NCBI GenBank assembly: GCA_011772965.1
Contig: WVYN01000014.1
Coordinates: 95,091-159,090 of the forward strand
Direction: 5' to 3'
DNA length: 64,000 nt
Source: Gammaproteobacteria bacterium
Lineage (GTDB): Bacteria; Pseudomonadota; Gammaproteobacteria; Eutrophobiales; Eutrophobiaceae
Shown here: one piece after another, positions 39,097 to 46,802 of the stretch
How the letters are laid out: every line of letters begins with the position of its first letter
Position numbering within the stretch: the stretch's first letter is position 1
The notes under the pieces: model-generated
Told to the model about the DNA's origin: nothing
Database searches by the model: none
Seen by the model: the letters and a program-made list of their open reading frames with translations, nothing else
Program-made: the position numbers and the translations under genes

Positions 39097-39843
39097 ACCA
39101 CCAATGTCGCTGTTGTCACCGGCGGCATCGGCGGTATTGGAGCTGAGATTTGCAAGCGCTTCTATGATGACGGCCGCCAGGTTATCGCGACTTATATTGC
39201 CATGGAATCTGTACGGGCAGAGCAATGGCAGCTTGAACACCTGAAAGCCGGGTATGACTTCGATATCGTTGAATGTGATGTCACCGATTTCGAACGTTGC
39301 AAGGTTGTGGCCAGACAGCTGGAGAGAGACTATAAGCACATCGATATCCTGGTAAATTGTGCCGGAATCACCCGCGATGCCACACTCAAGAATATGGATC
39401 CGGATAAGTGGCGAGCCGTCATTGAAACCAACCTTAACAGCGTTTTCAACGTTAGTCGGCAATTCGTCGACGGCATGGCCAGGAGAAGGTACGGCCGTAT
39501 CATTAATATCTCTTCGGTTAATGGGCAGAAGGGGCAGTTCGGACAAACCAATTACGCGACCGCCAAGGCCGGCATCATCGGCTTCAGCAAGGCACTGGCA
39601 CTGGAACTGGCGGACCAAGGAATTACTGTCAACTCAGTGTGTCCCGGCTATGTCGGCACCGAAATTGTGGAAGCTATCCCCGAAGATATCAAAAACAGTA
39701 TCATCGCCAAAATACCGGTAGGCCGACTGGCAAAACCATCCGAGATTGCCGATGTCGTCAGTTTCCTGGCCGCTGAAAACTCGGGCTATATCACGGGCTC
39801 CCAGATATCGGTGAACGGCGCCCTGTTCACCAGTATCGCCTGA
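39097..39843 (+). pseudogene. Second acetoacetyl-CoA reductase (PhaB-like), start lost or interrupted by TAA
   Basis: Directly after the TAA at 39094-39096 and in the same frame comes TTNVAVVTGGIGGIGAEICK, the SDR cofactor loop, then ILVNCAGITRDATLKNMDPD, IINISSVNGQKGQFGQTNYA and TAK (active site) and the C-terminal VNGALFTSIA. It closely resembles the intact phaB at 37525. The first in-frame ATG is at 39202, past the TGGIGGIG loop, so a protein started there would lack the cofactor site. It is either the C-terminal domain of a fusion with a nonsense codon or a gene that has lost its start. All other SDR residues are intact, so any damage is recent. Confidence 0.75.
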
Positions 39844-39875
39844 ACGGCAGCTCCATCAATCCAAGCTTAATTATG

Positions 39876-39912
39876 GCCGCCCGGGATTTGTTCCAGGTGG
39901 CTTTTATTTTTT
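39876..39912 (+). terminator. Rho-independent terminator of the phaABR operon
   Basis: GCCGCCCGGGA pairs imperfectly with TTCCAGGTGGC (39891-39901), followed by TTTTATTTTTT. It separates the operon from the phaP promoter. Confidence 0.7.
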
Positions 39913-39986
39913 AAAACGCTGGCAGCTCTGAATAATAGTTTATATTTTTCAATTACTTATATTATCACCTTGGTGGACAAAAGCAC

Positions 39987-40041
39987 TTGACTTATCCTTT
40001 GGATTTGTTATGCTGCAATGCAATATTTGTGCAACGCACAA
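39987..40041 (+). promoter_or_regulatory. phaP promoter with overlapping candidate PhaR operator
   Basis: TTGACT (39987-39992), a 16-base spacer and TATGCT (40009-40014). The 31-base element 40011-40041 starts inside the -10 box and contains TGCTGCAATGCAATAT, then TTGTGCAACGCACAA. The same arrangement occurs at the second phasin gene (43457-43512). The position predicts repression by blocking RNA polymerase. PhaR as the binder is inference. Confidence 0.7.
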
Positions 40042-40076
40042 GTGTTATAAGTGACTACCCTAGAGGAGATAAAAAT

Positions 40077-40457
40077 ATGAGTAATGCTATGATTGAGAGC
40101 GCTACCAGGTTTAGCAAGGCCTCATACGATACCATGAAAGAATTGTATGCCATCAACACCAAGCTGGTTGAACAGCTGGTTGAACAACAGTTTGCACTGA
40201 CCGCCCTCAGCGTGGAGTACACCACCAGCCAGTTTAAGCTGGTTGCTGATGCCAAGGGTTACAAAGACATCCTGTCCGGTGAAACCACAATCACCAGTGA
40301 TTTCAACAGCAAGATTCAGGGCATCGCCCGTAACACTATGGACATCATGAATGAATCCAAGGATGAAGTGAGCAGCTGGATGGAAAGGAGTGCCAAGGAA
40401 GCTGAAAAGAGCTTTACCGAGGCCACCAAATCAATCCCGATGCCAAAAGTTGCCTAA
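40077..40457 (+). CDS. phaP: Phasin (PHA granule protein)
   Basis: 126 residues from ATG 40077 behind AGAGGAG (40062-40068). Phasin family: FSKASYDTMKELYAINTKLV, EQLVEQQFALTALSVEYTTS, then a helical coiled region to the C-terminus. It coats PHA granules and sets their number and size. Single-gene transcript with its own regulated promoter and a strong terminator. Confidence 0.9.
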   Translation: MSNAMIESATRFSKASYDTMKELYAINTKLVEQLVEQQFALTALSVEYTTSQFKLVADAKGYKDILSGETTITSDFNSKIQGIARNTMDIMNESKDEVSSWMERSAKEAEKSFTEATKSIPMPKVA

Positions 40458-40487
40458 GTCTGTTACTTAGCAAAGTACCCCTAAATG

Positions 40488-40524
40488 AAAAAACCGCTGC
40501 CTGGACACAGGGTGCGGTTTTTTT
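40488..40524. terminator. Bidirectional terminator between phaP and phaC
   Basis: AAAAAACCGC (40488-40497) pairs with GCGGTTTTTT (40514-40523), followed by TT. The A-run on the left makes it work on both strands, serving phaP (plus) and phaE-phaC (minus). Confidence 0.88.
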
Positions 40525-40562
40525 ATGCCGGCGATTCAGAGACTTTAGCCAATCAGGACTAT

Positions 40563-41624
40563 CTAACGTTTTGCCAGCCACTCACCTACGGACGGAGGAA
40601 TTAGTTTCTGGGCCTTGCTGCTCACGTAAATACCAATATGACCACCGGGAAATTCCAGCTCGGTATAATCCTTGGTCCCGATCAGTTTCTTCAAGGCCTT
40701 GGATGAATCAGACGGCACAAGGTGATCAGCAGCCGCAAATATATTCAGCACCGGCATGGTTACCTTTTTAAGATTCACAGTATCTTCCCCGATGCGCACC
40801 ATACTGTTAACCAGTCCGTTTTGCTGGTAGAACTGCTTTATGAACTGGCGGAAGGCCTCACCCACCTGATCCGGACTATCAAAGATCCATTTCTCCATAC
40901 GCATGAAGTTTCGTGCCTGTTCCTTGTCCTGTAAAAGGTTGACGAGGTCCATATATTTTTGCCCCATTAATCGGAACGGCTTCAGGGAAAGGTAGGTGTA
41001 ATTAAGCAACTCACCGGGAACGTTGCCTATTGTATCAACAACCATATCGATATCGATATGACGGACCATACGACTTAAAAGATCATTCTTGGTTTGAAAA
41101 TCCACGGGGGTTACCGTGGTGATCAGATTTTTAACCTTGTCTGGATGCAAGGAAGAGTAACACAGGCTGAATGTGCCGCCCTGGCAAATTCCCAGAAGAT
41201 TAATCTTGTCCAGACTACGCTGTTTACGAATGTAATTTACACAACGATCGATATACCCGTTAATGTAATCATCGAGCGTCAGGTAACGATCTGCTGCATC
41301 CGGGTATCCCCAGTCAATCAGATAAACATCCTGTCCGGCTTGTAACAGGCCCTGGATCATGGATCGCCCGTCCTGAAGATCCGCCATGTAAGGCCGATTA
41401 ACCAGTGCATAAACGATTAGGATAGGCACCGGATTGAGTTTTTTTGCTAGGGGCTTGAAATGATATAGCACCAGTTTATCTTCATGGTAAACTGGTTCTT
41501 TTTCCGAAGCGCCGACATCAATATCACCGATTTCACTCAGGGTATGGATCCCATGATGTAGCTTGGCATTGAATTCATTGACCTCATTAATAATTTCGTC
41601 CGGACGTAGATGAAATGGAATCAT
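40563..41624 (-). CDS. phaC: Class III PHA synthase subunit PhaC
   Basis: 353 residues, the class III length. Alpha/beta-hydrolase with the PhaC lipase-like box GICQGG (nucleophile C147), D300 in AAADHLVPS and H329 in FPGGHIGIY. PILIVYALVNRPYMADLQDG and DWGYPD are typical. It polymerises (R)-3-hydroxyacyl-CoA on granules and needs PhaE. It follows phaE by 19 bases; the order phaE-phaC is reversed relative to the well-known phaC-phaE of Allochromatium. Confidence 0.96.
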   Translation of the reverse strand: MIPFHLRPDEIINEVNEFNAKLHHGIHTLSEIGDIDVGASEKEPVYHEDKLVLYHFKPLAKKLNPVPILIVYALVNRPYMADLQDGRSMIQGLLQAGQDVYLIDWGYPDAADRYLTLDDYINGYIDRCVNYIRKQRSLDKINLLGICQGGTFSLCYSSLHPDKVKNLITTVTPVDFQTKNDLLSRMVRHIDIDMVVDTIGNVPGELLNYTYLSLKPFRLMGQKYMDLVNLLQDKEQARNFMRMEKWIFDSPDQVGEAFRQFIKQFYQQNGLVNSMVRIGEDTVNLKKVTMPVLNIFAAADHLVPSDSSKALKKLIGTKDYTELEFPGGHIGIYVSSKAQKLIPPSVGEWLAKR

Positions 41625-41643
41625 ATTGAATTCTCCATTATGC

Positions 41644-42834
41644 TCAAAGCTTGATCACAATCTTGTCGGATTTCGTTCCGGACTTCTTGCGTTTACCGGA
41701 AACACTCTTGGTTTTTTTACTGCGGATTTTCTTCTTTGCAGTTTTCTTTTTAGTGGCTCTAGGTTTTTTCTTACTCACCACCATTAGTGGATTCCCGCCA
41801 GAGGCGACAGATTTTTGCCTGGTTGGTACGATGCCAGCTTGCATGGCCTTAATCTGATCTTCCATATCTTCGAGTTTTTTGATCGTCTGTTTATGTTCCC
41901 GTCTTAATTGCTGCTGACGGCGGTTGGTTGTGTTCATACTATGCCGCGTTGGTATGTTCATAGTTTTCAGGAATTCATCTACTATATTCTGGCCGTTTAG
42001 TTTTACCGCCATCAGGGCATTTGTCAGTTTTCCATACAGATCAGAATATTCTTCGGTAAACACATAGTCAGAATAAGCATCTTCATTACAATCCACCCAG
42101 ATATCATAAATCTCGCGCATGCTTTTAATTTCCTTGCCCTCGATAGACATCTTGACGATTTTTTCACGCATATTGTCCAGAGCCCGGATTCCGACCTTGA
42201 ACATGGCGTTGTTGTATTCACGATGGGTGTTCTGGTACTTGTTCCAGAGCCGAATGCCATTCTGAATATTCTCTTGCGATTCGCGGGTATATCCTACACC
42301 GGGTATGGAAAGAAACTTGTCTGTGACTTCCTCCAGTGCCTCAGGTTTCAGGTCTTCAAGGAAATCTCCGGGCATAATCGAACCGGAAGAGAATGAACGC
42401 TGGAGAGTGTCCATCGGCAACAGGCTCCAGGCATTCATCATTCCGCTGACCACATTTTTGCCATTATCCATATCTGTGAAGAATGATTTCAGTGCATCAA
42501 ACTGGGAGGTCAGTACATTTTCCCAGTTCTCTTCTGTTTCAGCGGCTTCGTTAATTGCCTTCAGCAAGTTGATAAACTGTTCACTCAACGCGTAGAAAAC
42601 CCTGCCCTGCTCTGCCATGTTGTCGATAAATTCCAGGTTTTCCTCGGAGATTTTAGGCGAAAGGGTTTGCCACCAGAAATCCATGGCACCAGCCATGGGA
42701 TTGGTGTTAGTGTTAGTTTTATTCTCAGTTGAATTGGCGGATGAATTGTGAAAAGCAGACATGGCATCGAGGTATTGACGCTGTGTCTTCATCCAGTCTT
42801 CTGTCCAGGAGGAACTGGTATCTTTCTTGCTCAT
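41644..42834 (-). CDS. phaE: Class III PHA synthase subunit PhaE
   Basis: 396 residues. PhaE family core: WTEDWMKTQRQYLDAMSAFH, WWQTLSPKISEEN, GVGYTRESQENIQNGIRLW, then YDIWVDCNEDAYSDYVFTEE YSDLYGKLTNALM. A coiled-coil (about 310-340) leads to a very basic Lys/Ser-rich tail of about 40 residues (KKKPRATKKKTAKKKIRSKK), which could bind DNA or granule surface. PhaE activates PhaC. Confidence 0.93.
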   Translation of the reverse strand: MSKKDTSSSWTEDWMKTQRQYLDAMSAFHNSSANSTENKTNTNTNPMAGAMDFWWQTLSPKISEENLEFIDNMAEQGRVFYALSEQFINLLKAINEAAETEENWENVLTSQFDALKSFFTDMDNGKNVVSGMMNAWSLLPMDTLQRSFSSGSIMPGDFLEDLKPEALEEVTDKFLSIPGVGYTRESQENIQNGIRLWNKYQNTHREYNNAMFKVGIRALDNMREKIVKMSIEGKEIKSMREIYDIWVDCNEDAYSDYVFTEEYSDLYGKLTNALMAVKLNGQNIVDEFLKTMNIPTRHSMNTTNRRQQQLRREHKQTIKKLEDMEDQIKAMQAGIVPTRQKSVASGGNPLMVVSKKKPRATKKKTAKKKIRSKKTKSVSGKRKKSGTKSDKIVIKL

Positions 42835-42918
42835 GGGTAGATTCCCAATCAGGTGTTATGTCGTTTAACAGGCGCCGAAACCGATCTGATAGGCCAGTAA
42901 AATCCTACCATGCGTCAT

Positions 42919-42932
42919 GGTGCGCCGCAAAA
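42919..42932 (-). promoter_or_regulatory. Weak PhaR-box-like sequence upstream of phaE
   Basis: On the minus strand TTTTGCGGCGCACC resembles TTTGTGCAACGCAC of the phasin promoters, with one gap and two or three differences. It lies about 85 bases before the phaE start. Suggestive only. Confidence 0.25.
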
Positions 42933-42965
42933 CGAATATCACTAAATTGTGGCCTTTTACCTAAC

Positions 42966-43007
42966 CAAAAAAACCCGCACAGCCTCAAGGGCTGCACAGG
43001 TTTTTAT
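42966..43007. terminator. Terminator after the second phasin gene
   Basis: AAACCCGCACAGCC (42971-42984), loop TCAAG, GGCTGCACAGGTTTTT (42990-43005). On the minus strand the hairpin ends in GGGTTTTTTTGG, terminating phaP2. T residues on the plus side make it bidirectional. Confidence 0.85.
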
Positions 43008-43033
43008 TCTGACTCTAAAATGGAGTGATTAGC

Positions 43034-43429
43034 TCAGGCTGGCTTCTTGGCCGTTGTCGTCTTGGCCGCTGTCATCTTGGGCTTGGCGGGTTTGGCTGTC
43101 TTGGAAACCTTGTTAATTTCCTTTTCCACCAGCTTTACAAGCAATTCCTGTGATTCGCTGAAGATATCAGCGGCCTTCTTGCCAAAATCCATCGCCTTGG
43201 TGCTGTAGGCTTCGGCGAAATCAGATTCGGCGGTCAGAAAATCCTGGTAACTGGTGGTACTGGAAATCAGTTTGCTCTGCTCCAGTCCGGTTTCAATGCT
43301 GTAGGCAGCAAAATCAAACTGCAGTTCGGCCAGCTTTTGCATGACACTGGCATTAATGTCTCCCATCTTCTGCAGGGTTTCATAAGATGCCTTACCAGCG
43401 TTGGTAATCTCTTCAATGTAGTTATCCAT
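43034..43429 (-). CDS. phaP: Second phasin with basic Ala/Lys tail
   Basis: 131 residues. Helical phasin core: ITNAGKASYETLQKMGDINA, SVMQKLAELQFDFAAYSIE, then a tail KTAKPAKPKMTAAKTTTAKK of PhaF/histone-H1-like composition, suggesting DNA binding that could link granules to the nucleoid. It has its own promoter and operator-like element, and is transcribed towards phaE-phaC but separated from them by a terminator. Confidence 0.87.
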   Translation of the reverse strand: MDNYIEEITNAGKASYETLQKMGDINASVMQKLAELQFDFAAYSIETGLEQSKLISSTTSYQDFLTAESDFAEAYSTKAMDFGKKAADIFSESQELLVKLVEKEINKVSKTAKPAKPKMTAAKTTTAKKPA

Positions 43430-43456
43430 GTTTTGCTCCTGTGTAAACTCTCAAAG

Positions 43457-43512
43457 TTTGTGCATTGCAATATATTGCGTTGCAACATATCTGATTTGCC
43501 AGACCATGTCAA
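43457..43512 (-). promoter_or_regulatory. phaP2 promoter with overlapping candidate PhaR operator
   Basis: On the minus strand TTGACA (43512-43507), a 17-base spacer and TATGTT (43489-43484). The element 43487-43457 begins inside the -10 box with TGTTGCAACGCAATATAT and continues TTGCAATGCACAAA. It aligns to the phaP element with one gap and about five substitutions, in the same place relative to the -10. Confidence 0.72.
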
Positions 43513-43585
43513 CATTCATTTATAAAAATTTATTGAGATTTGCATTTTAGCAAAGCATTAATTATAAGCTTTTGATTTTTCTATT

Positions 43586-46144
43586 TTAGTTTCGGGAGCG
43601 GATGATTTCCGGGGTTGGCAGGACCTCGCAGAGTAATTCATCTAGGGGCTGTGGCTTACCAAACAGGTAACCCTGGATTAAGTGACAGCCCTTGGCATAC
43701 AGGATATTGAACTGTTCCATGTTTTCCACGCCTTCTGCGATCACGTCCAGGTCCAGTTGCCTGGACATGGCGATCATGGCCTCACAAATGGCCCGGTCGC
43801 TCTCATTCAATTCCAGATCGGAGACGAAGGTCTTGTCTACCTTGAGGAAATGGATTGGGAATTGCTTGAGGTAGGCCATGGAGGAATAACCGGTACCAAA
43901 ATCATCCAGGGATAATTTGAGGCCGCGAGCATTCATATCGGTGAGTATCTCGAGACTGCGCTGGGTTTCAGTCATCATCACCGTTTCCGTGATCTCCAGC
44001 ACCAGTTTTTCGGGAGCTGTTCCGGATTTCTCTATGATGTCCATAATTCTGTTGACGATGGCATTATCCACGAACTGGCGTGCCGATAGATTCACAGATA
44101 AATGTTGAAAATGCTTGTTCATCGCAGCAATGCGTGGAATGTCCTCGCAGGCCTGCTGGATTATCCATTCACCTACCTTTACGATTAAACCGGTATCTTC
44201 CAGAATCGGGATGAATTCAATGGGTGGGATAATGCCGTGTTCCGGGTCATTCCAGCGTATCAATGCCTCATAGGAGACAATGCTTAAATCACTGGCATTT
44301 ACCTGGGGCTGGTAGTACAGGACAAAATTCCCGTTCTCAACTGCCCTGCGTAACCGGTTTTCCTTGTCGAGGCGGTTACGTGCCTCAACATTCATTGCCT
44401 GAGTATAGTATTGGTAATTATTCCTGCCTTTTGCCTTGGCATGATAGGCTGCTGAATCCGCATTCTTGAGCAATGTTTCTATATCCCTGCCATTGTCCGG
44501 ATAGATACAGATGCCGATGCTGGGTGTGATGTTGATTTCCTGACCATCAATTACGAATGGATCCGTCATGTTCTCAACAATCTTTTCGGATACCTTGCCC
44601 GCGTCACTGATGTCCTGGATCTCGGGCAGGATAATGGTAAATTCATCGCCACCAAGGCGGCAGGCCGTATCCGAATTGCGGACACTTTCATTGATCCTTT
44701 CAGCAACTTTCACCAGTAATTCATCGCCAACGGTGTGACCAAACGAATCATTGACCTTCTTGAAATAATCAAGGTCGATGTATAACAAACCGAGCATACC
44801 GCTTTGGCGGTTGGTTCGGCCTATGCCCTGTTGCAGACGGTCACGAAAAAGCGAGCGGTTTGGCAGACCGGTGAGTGAGTCATAATTTGCCATTTTCAGC
44901 AGTTCTTCTTCAGCCTGCTTGCGCTGGGTGATATCTTCGAACATCCATATCTGATCATCCTTGTGATCTGGAGAAGAAATGGACTTTGCTGAAATGGCGC
45001 ACCAGAAGGAATTGTTCTGGCTATCTGTTAATTGTATTTCTGAATGATAGGTATCGCCCCGCGCAAGTAATGCCGACATGGTCTCGTCAACATCTCTGAA
45101 ATCTTCCTGGTTGATAAATAACTTGTCCTTGGTCAGGGTTACAATTTTGGAACGGGGATAACCAAATATTTCCTCGAATTTATGGTTGGCAGACATGAAG
45201 TAGTTACCACGCACATGAGCGATGCCAACGAGGGCATTTTCGAGTATAGCGCGGGTATGTTTTTCACTTTTTTCCAGTGCGTCTCTGGAACTGGTAACCT
45301 CTTCAAACAGGTCCTGGTTTCTTTCTGCAAAACGGTTGAAATCCATCGATAACTCAGCAAATTCATCGTTAACTTTACCATCAAGCAACATTCTTCGTGA
45401 CAGTTCCCCGAGTGAGAGGTCGCGCATGGCGCTTCGCAGGTTGGTTAGTGGTTTGTTGATTCGGTAAATGAGCAGTGAAATGCCGGCAATAATTATGAAT
45501 ATAACTAGGAGGCTTACTGCCATTACCAGCAACAGATTTGCCTGGCTGAGCATATAACTGTTTGAAGCAAACGATTCCAGTTTGTCTGAAAAAAACCGGG
45601 TGAGCTGTCTTAGGGTAATATGAATCCTGCGTATATGATTTTTTTGCTTTAAAAATAAATCATCCAGTACAGCTGTACTTACTTTTTCATCGCCGGTAAT
45701 GTATTCAAACAAGCCGATATCATGTTCGACGAGTTCTTCAAACTGACTTTCGACCTGGTTGACAAGATCATGAATCTGATTGATGTTGCGGGTACGTTCA
45801 ACCAGAAGATCCAGGTGCTCGCTTGTCCTGTGATGCAGGAAATCAAAGTTATCTGTTATCAGCGACTGGTTGGAGGAATGCTGAGTGACCAGCCGCTCAA
45901 TACGGAGTTCGTATTCCGAGGCAATGTATTCAAGGTTATCGACAATATTACCGAGTGGTAAGTAATGCTTCTCCAGCACTTCCTGGCGGGAAGACAGGAT
46001 ATCGTTCGTGATCAAGGCCGTGAGGGAGAGAAAAATGACGGCCCCGATACAAACAATGGCCCAATACTTCAATAACCGCTGAACAGAGAGATTATTGAGT
46101 ATCCTGGAATCCTTTAGATAAGATGGGATATTCAGTTTATCCAC
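43586..46144 (-). CDS. Membrane GGDEF-EAL protein with HAMP and PAS
   Basis: 852 residues. Membrane segments at about 27-47 and 203-227 bracket a helical periplasmic sensor; HAMP about 228-280; PAS about 293-410 ending FEDITQRKQAEEELL; GGDEF about 415-580 with intact GGDEF (498-502) and an RxxD at 489-492; EAL about 595-845 with EALIRW (626-631) and DDFGTGYSS (747-755). Both catalytic motifs look active, so it may make and/or degrade cyclic-di-GMP. It is alone on its transcript between phaP2 and ppa. The signal is unknown. Confidence 0.93.
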   Translation of the reverse strand: MDKLNIPSYLKDSRILNNLSVQRLLKYWAIVCIGAVIFLSLTALITNDILSSRQEVLEKHYLPLGNIVDNLEYIASEYELRIERLVTQHSSNQSLITDNFDFLHHRTSEHLDLLVERTRNINQIHDLVNQVESQFEELVEHDIGLFEYITGDEKVSTAVLDDLFLKQKNHIRRIHITLRQLTRFFSDKLESFASNSYMLSQANLLLVMAVSLLVIFIIIAGISLLIYRINKPLTNLRSAMRDLSLGELSRRMLLDGKVNDEFAELSMDFNRFAERNQDLFEEVTSSRDALEKSEKHTRAILENALVGIAHVRGNYFMSANHKFEEIFGYPRSKIVTLTKDKLFINQEDFRDVDETMSALLARGDTYHSEIQLTDSQNNSFWCAISAKSISSPDHKDDQIWMFEDITQRKQAEEELLKMANYDSLTGLPNRSLFRDRLQQGIGRTNRQSGMLGLLYIDLDYFKKVNDSFGHTVGDELLVKVAERINESVRNSDTACRLGGDEFTIILPEIQDISDAGKVSEKIVENMTDPFVIDGQEINITPSIGICIYPDNGRDIETLLKNADSAAYHAKAKGRNNYQYYTQAMNVEARNRLDKENRLRRAVENGNFVLYYQPQVNASDLSIVSYEALIRWNDPEHGIIPPIEFIPILEDTGLIVKVGEWIIQQACEDIPRIAAMNKHFQHLSVNLSARQFVDNAIVNRIMDIIEKSGTAPEKLVLEITETVMMTETQRSLEILTDMNARGLKLSLDDFGTGYSSMAYLKQFPIHFLKVDKTFVSDLELNESDRAICEAMIAMSRQLDLDVIAEGVENMEQFNILYAKGCHLIQGYLFGKPQPLDELLCEVLPTPEIIRSRN

Positions 46145-46168
46145 AGTGCGAATGTTGATTCAAGTTAC

Positions 46169-46206
46169 CCAAAATAAAACCGGGGCCATATACCATGTTC
46201 CCCGGT
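46169..46206 (-). terminator. Terminator of acs-ppa
   Basis: On the minus strand ACCGGGG (46206-46200), a 14-base loop, CCCCGGT and TTTATTTTGG. It lies 33 bases beyond the ppa stop and before the GGDEF-EAL gene. Confidence 0.7.
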
Positions 46207-46238
46207 AATAGAGTCTAACAGGTTCCCCTCAAAAATCC

Positions 46239-46787
46239 CTAGAAATGCAGTTTCTCCGGCGAGGCCTTGTAACGCTCCAGTGATTCTATGATTTCATCCT
46301 TGGCGGCCTTTGCATCACACCAGCCCTTGACCTTGACCCATTTATCAGGTTCAAGATCCTTGTAATGCTCAAAGAAATGGACGATCTGGTTGACCAGTGC
46401 CGGTTGCAGATCTTCATATGATGCCACTTCATGGTGAAATTTAGATACCTTATGAAGTGGGATAGCGAGAATCTTGCTGTCATCTCCGGCTTCGTCCTCC
46501 ATATCCAGCATGGCAATGGGTTGGCAACGCATGACAGCGCCATGGATGATAGGCATGGTTGTAGCGACGATCACATCAACCGGGTCACCGTCCAAGGCCA
46601 GGGTTCTTGGTATATAACCATAATTACATGGATACACCATCGAGGTATTCAAGTAGCGATCGACAAACAGGGCACCGGTCTCTTTATCCAGCTCATATTT
46701 GACTGGTTCACTGCGCAAGGGGATTTCTATGATGACATTTACCTCATCTGGTGGGTTATCGCCGGGACCTACTCTATCCAGGTTCAT
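46239..46787 (-). CDS. ppa: Inorganic pyrophosphatase
   Basis: 182 residues, family I soluble pyrophosphatase: VIIEIPLRSEPVKYELDKET, YPCNYGYIPRTLALDGDPVD (metal Asp residues), EAGDDSKILAIP, FFEHYKDLEPDKWVKVKGW. It lies 15 bases after acs on the same strand. Hydrolysing the PPi released by Acs would pull acetate activation forward, a sensible pairing. Confidence 0.96.
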   Translation of the reverse strand: MNLDRVGPGDNPPDEVNVIIEIPLRSEPVKYELDKETGALFVDRYLNTSMVYPCNYGYIPRTLALDGDPVDVIVATTMPIIHGAVMRCQPIAMLDMEDEAGDDSKILAIPLHKVSKFHHEVASYEDLQPALVNQIVHFFEHYKDLEPDKWVKVKGWCDAKAAKDEIIESLERYKASPEKLHF

Positions 46788-46802
46788 AGTTATGTCCTTA
46801 GT

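Noticed and set aside
41651..41857. Hydrophobic plus-strand ORF opposite the PhaE tail
   Set aside because: Complement of the Lys-rich PhaE C-terminus; Lys codons read as Phe/Leu on the other strand, giving a false membrane protein.
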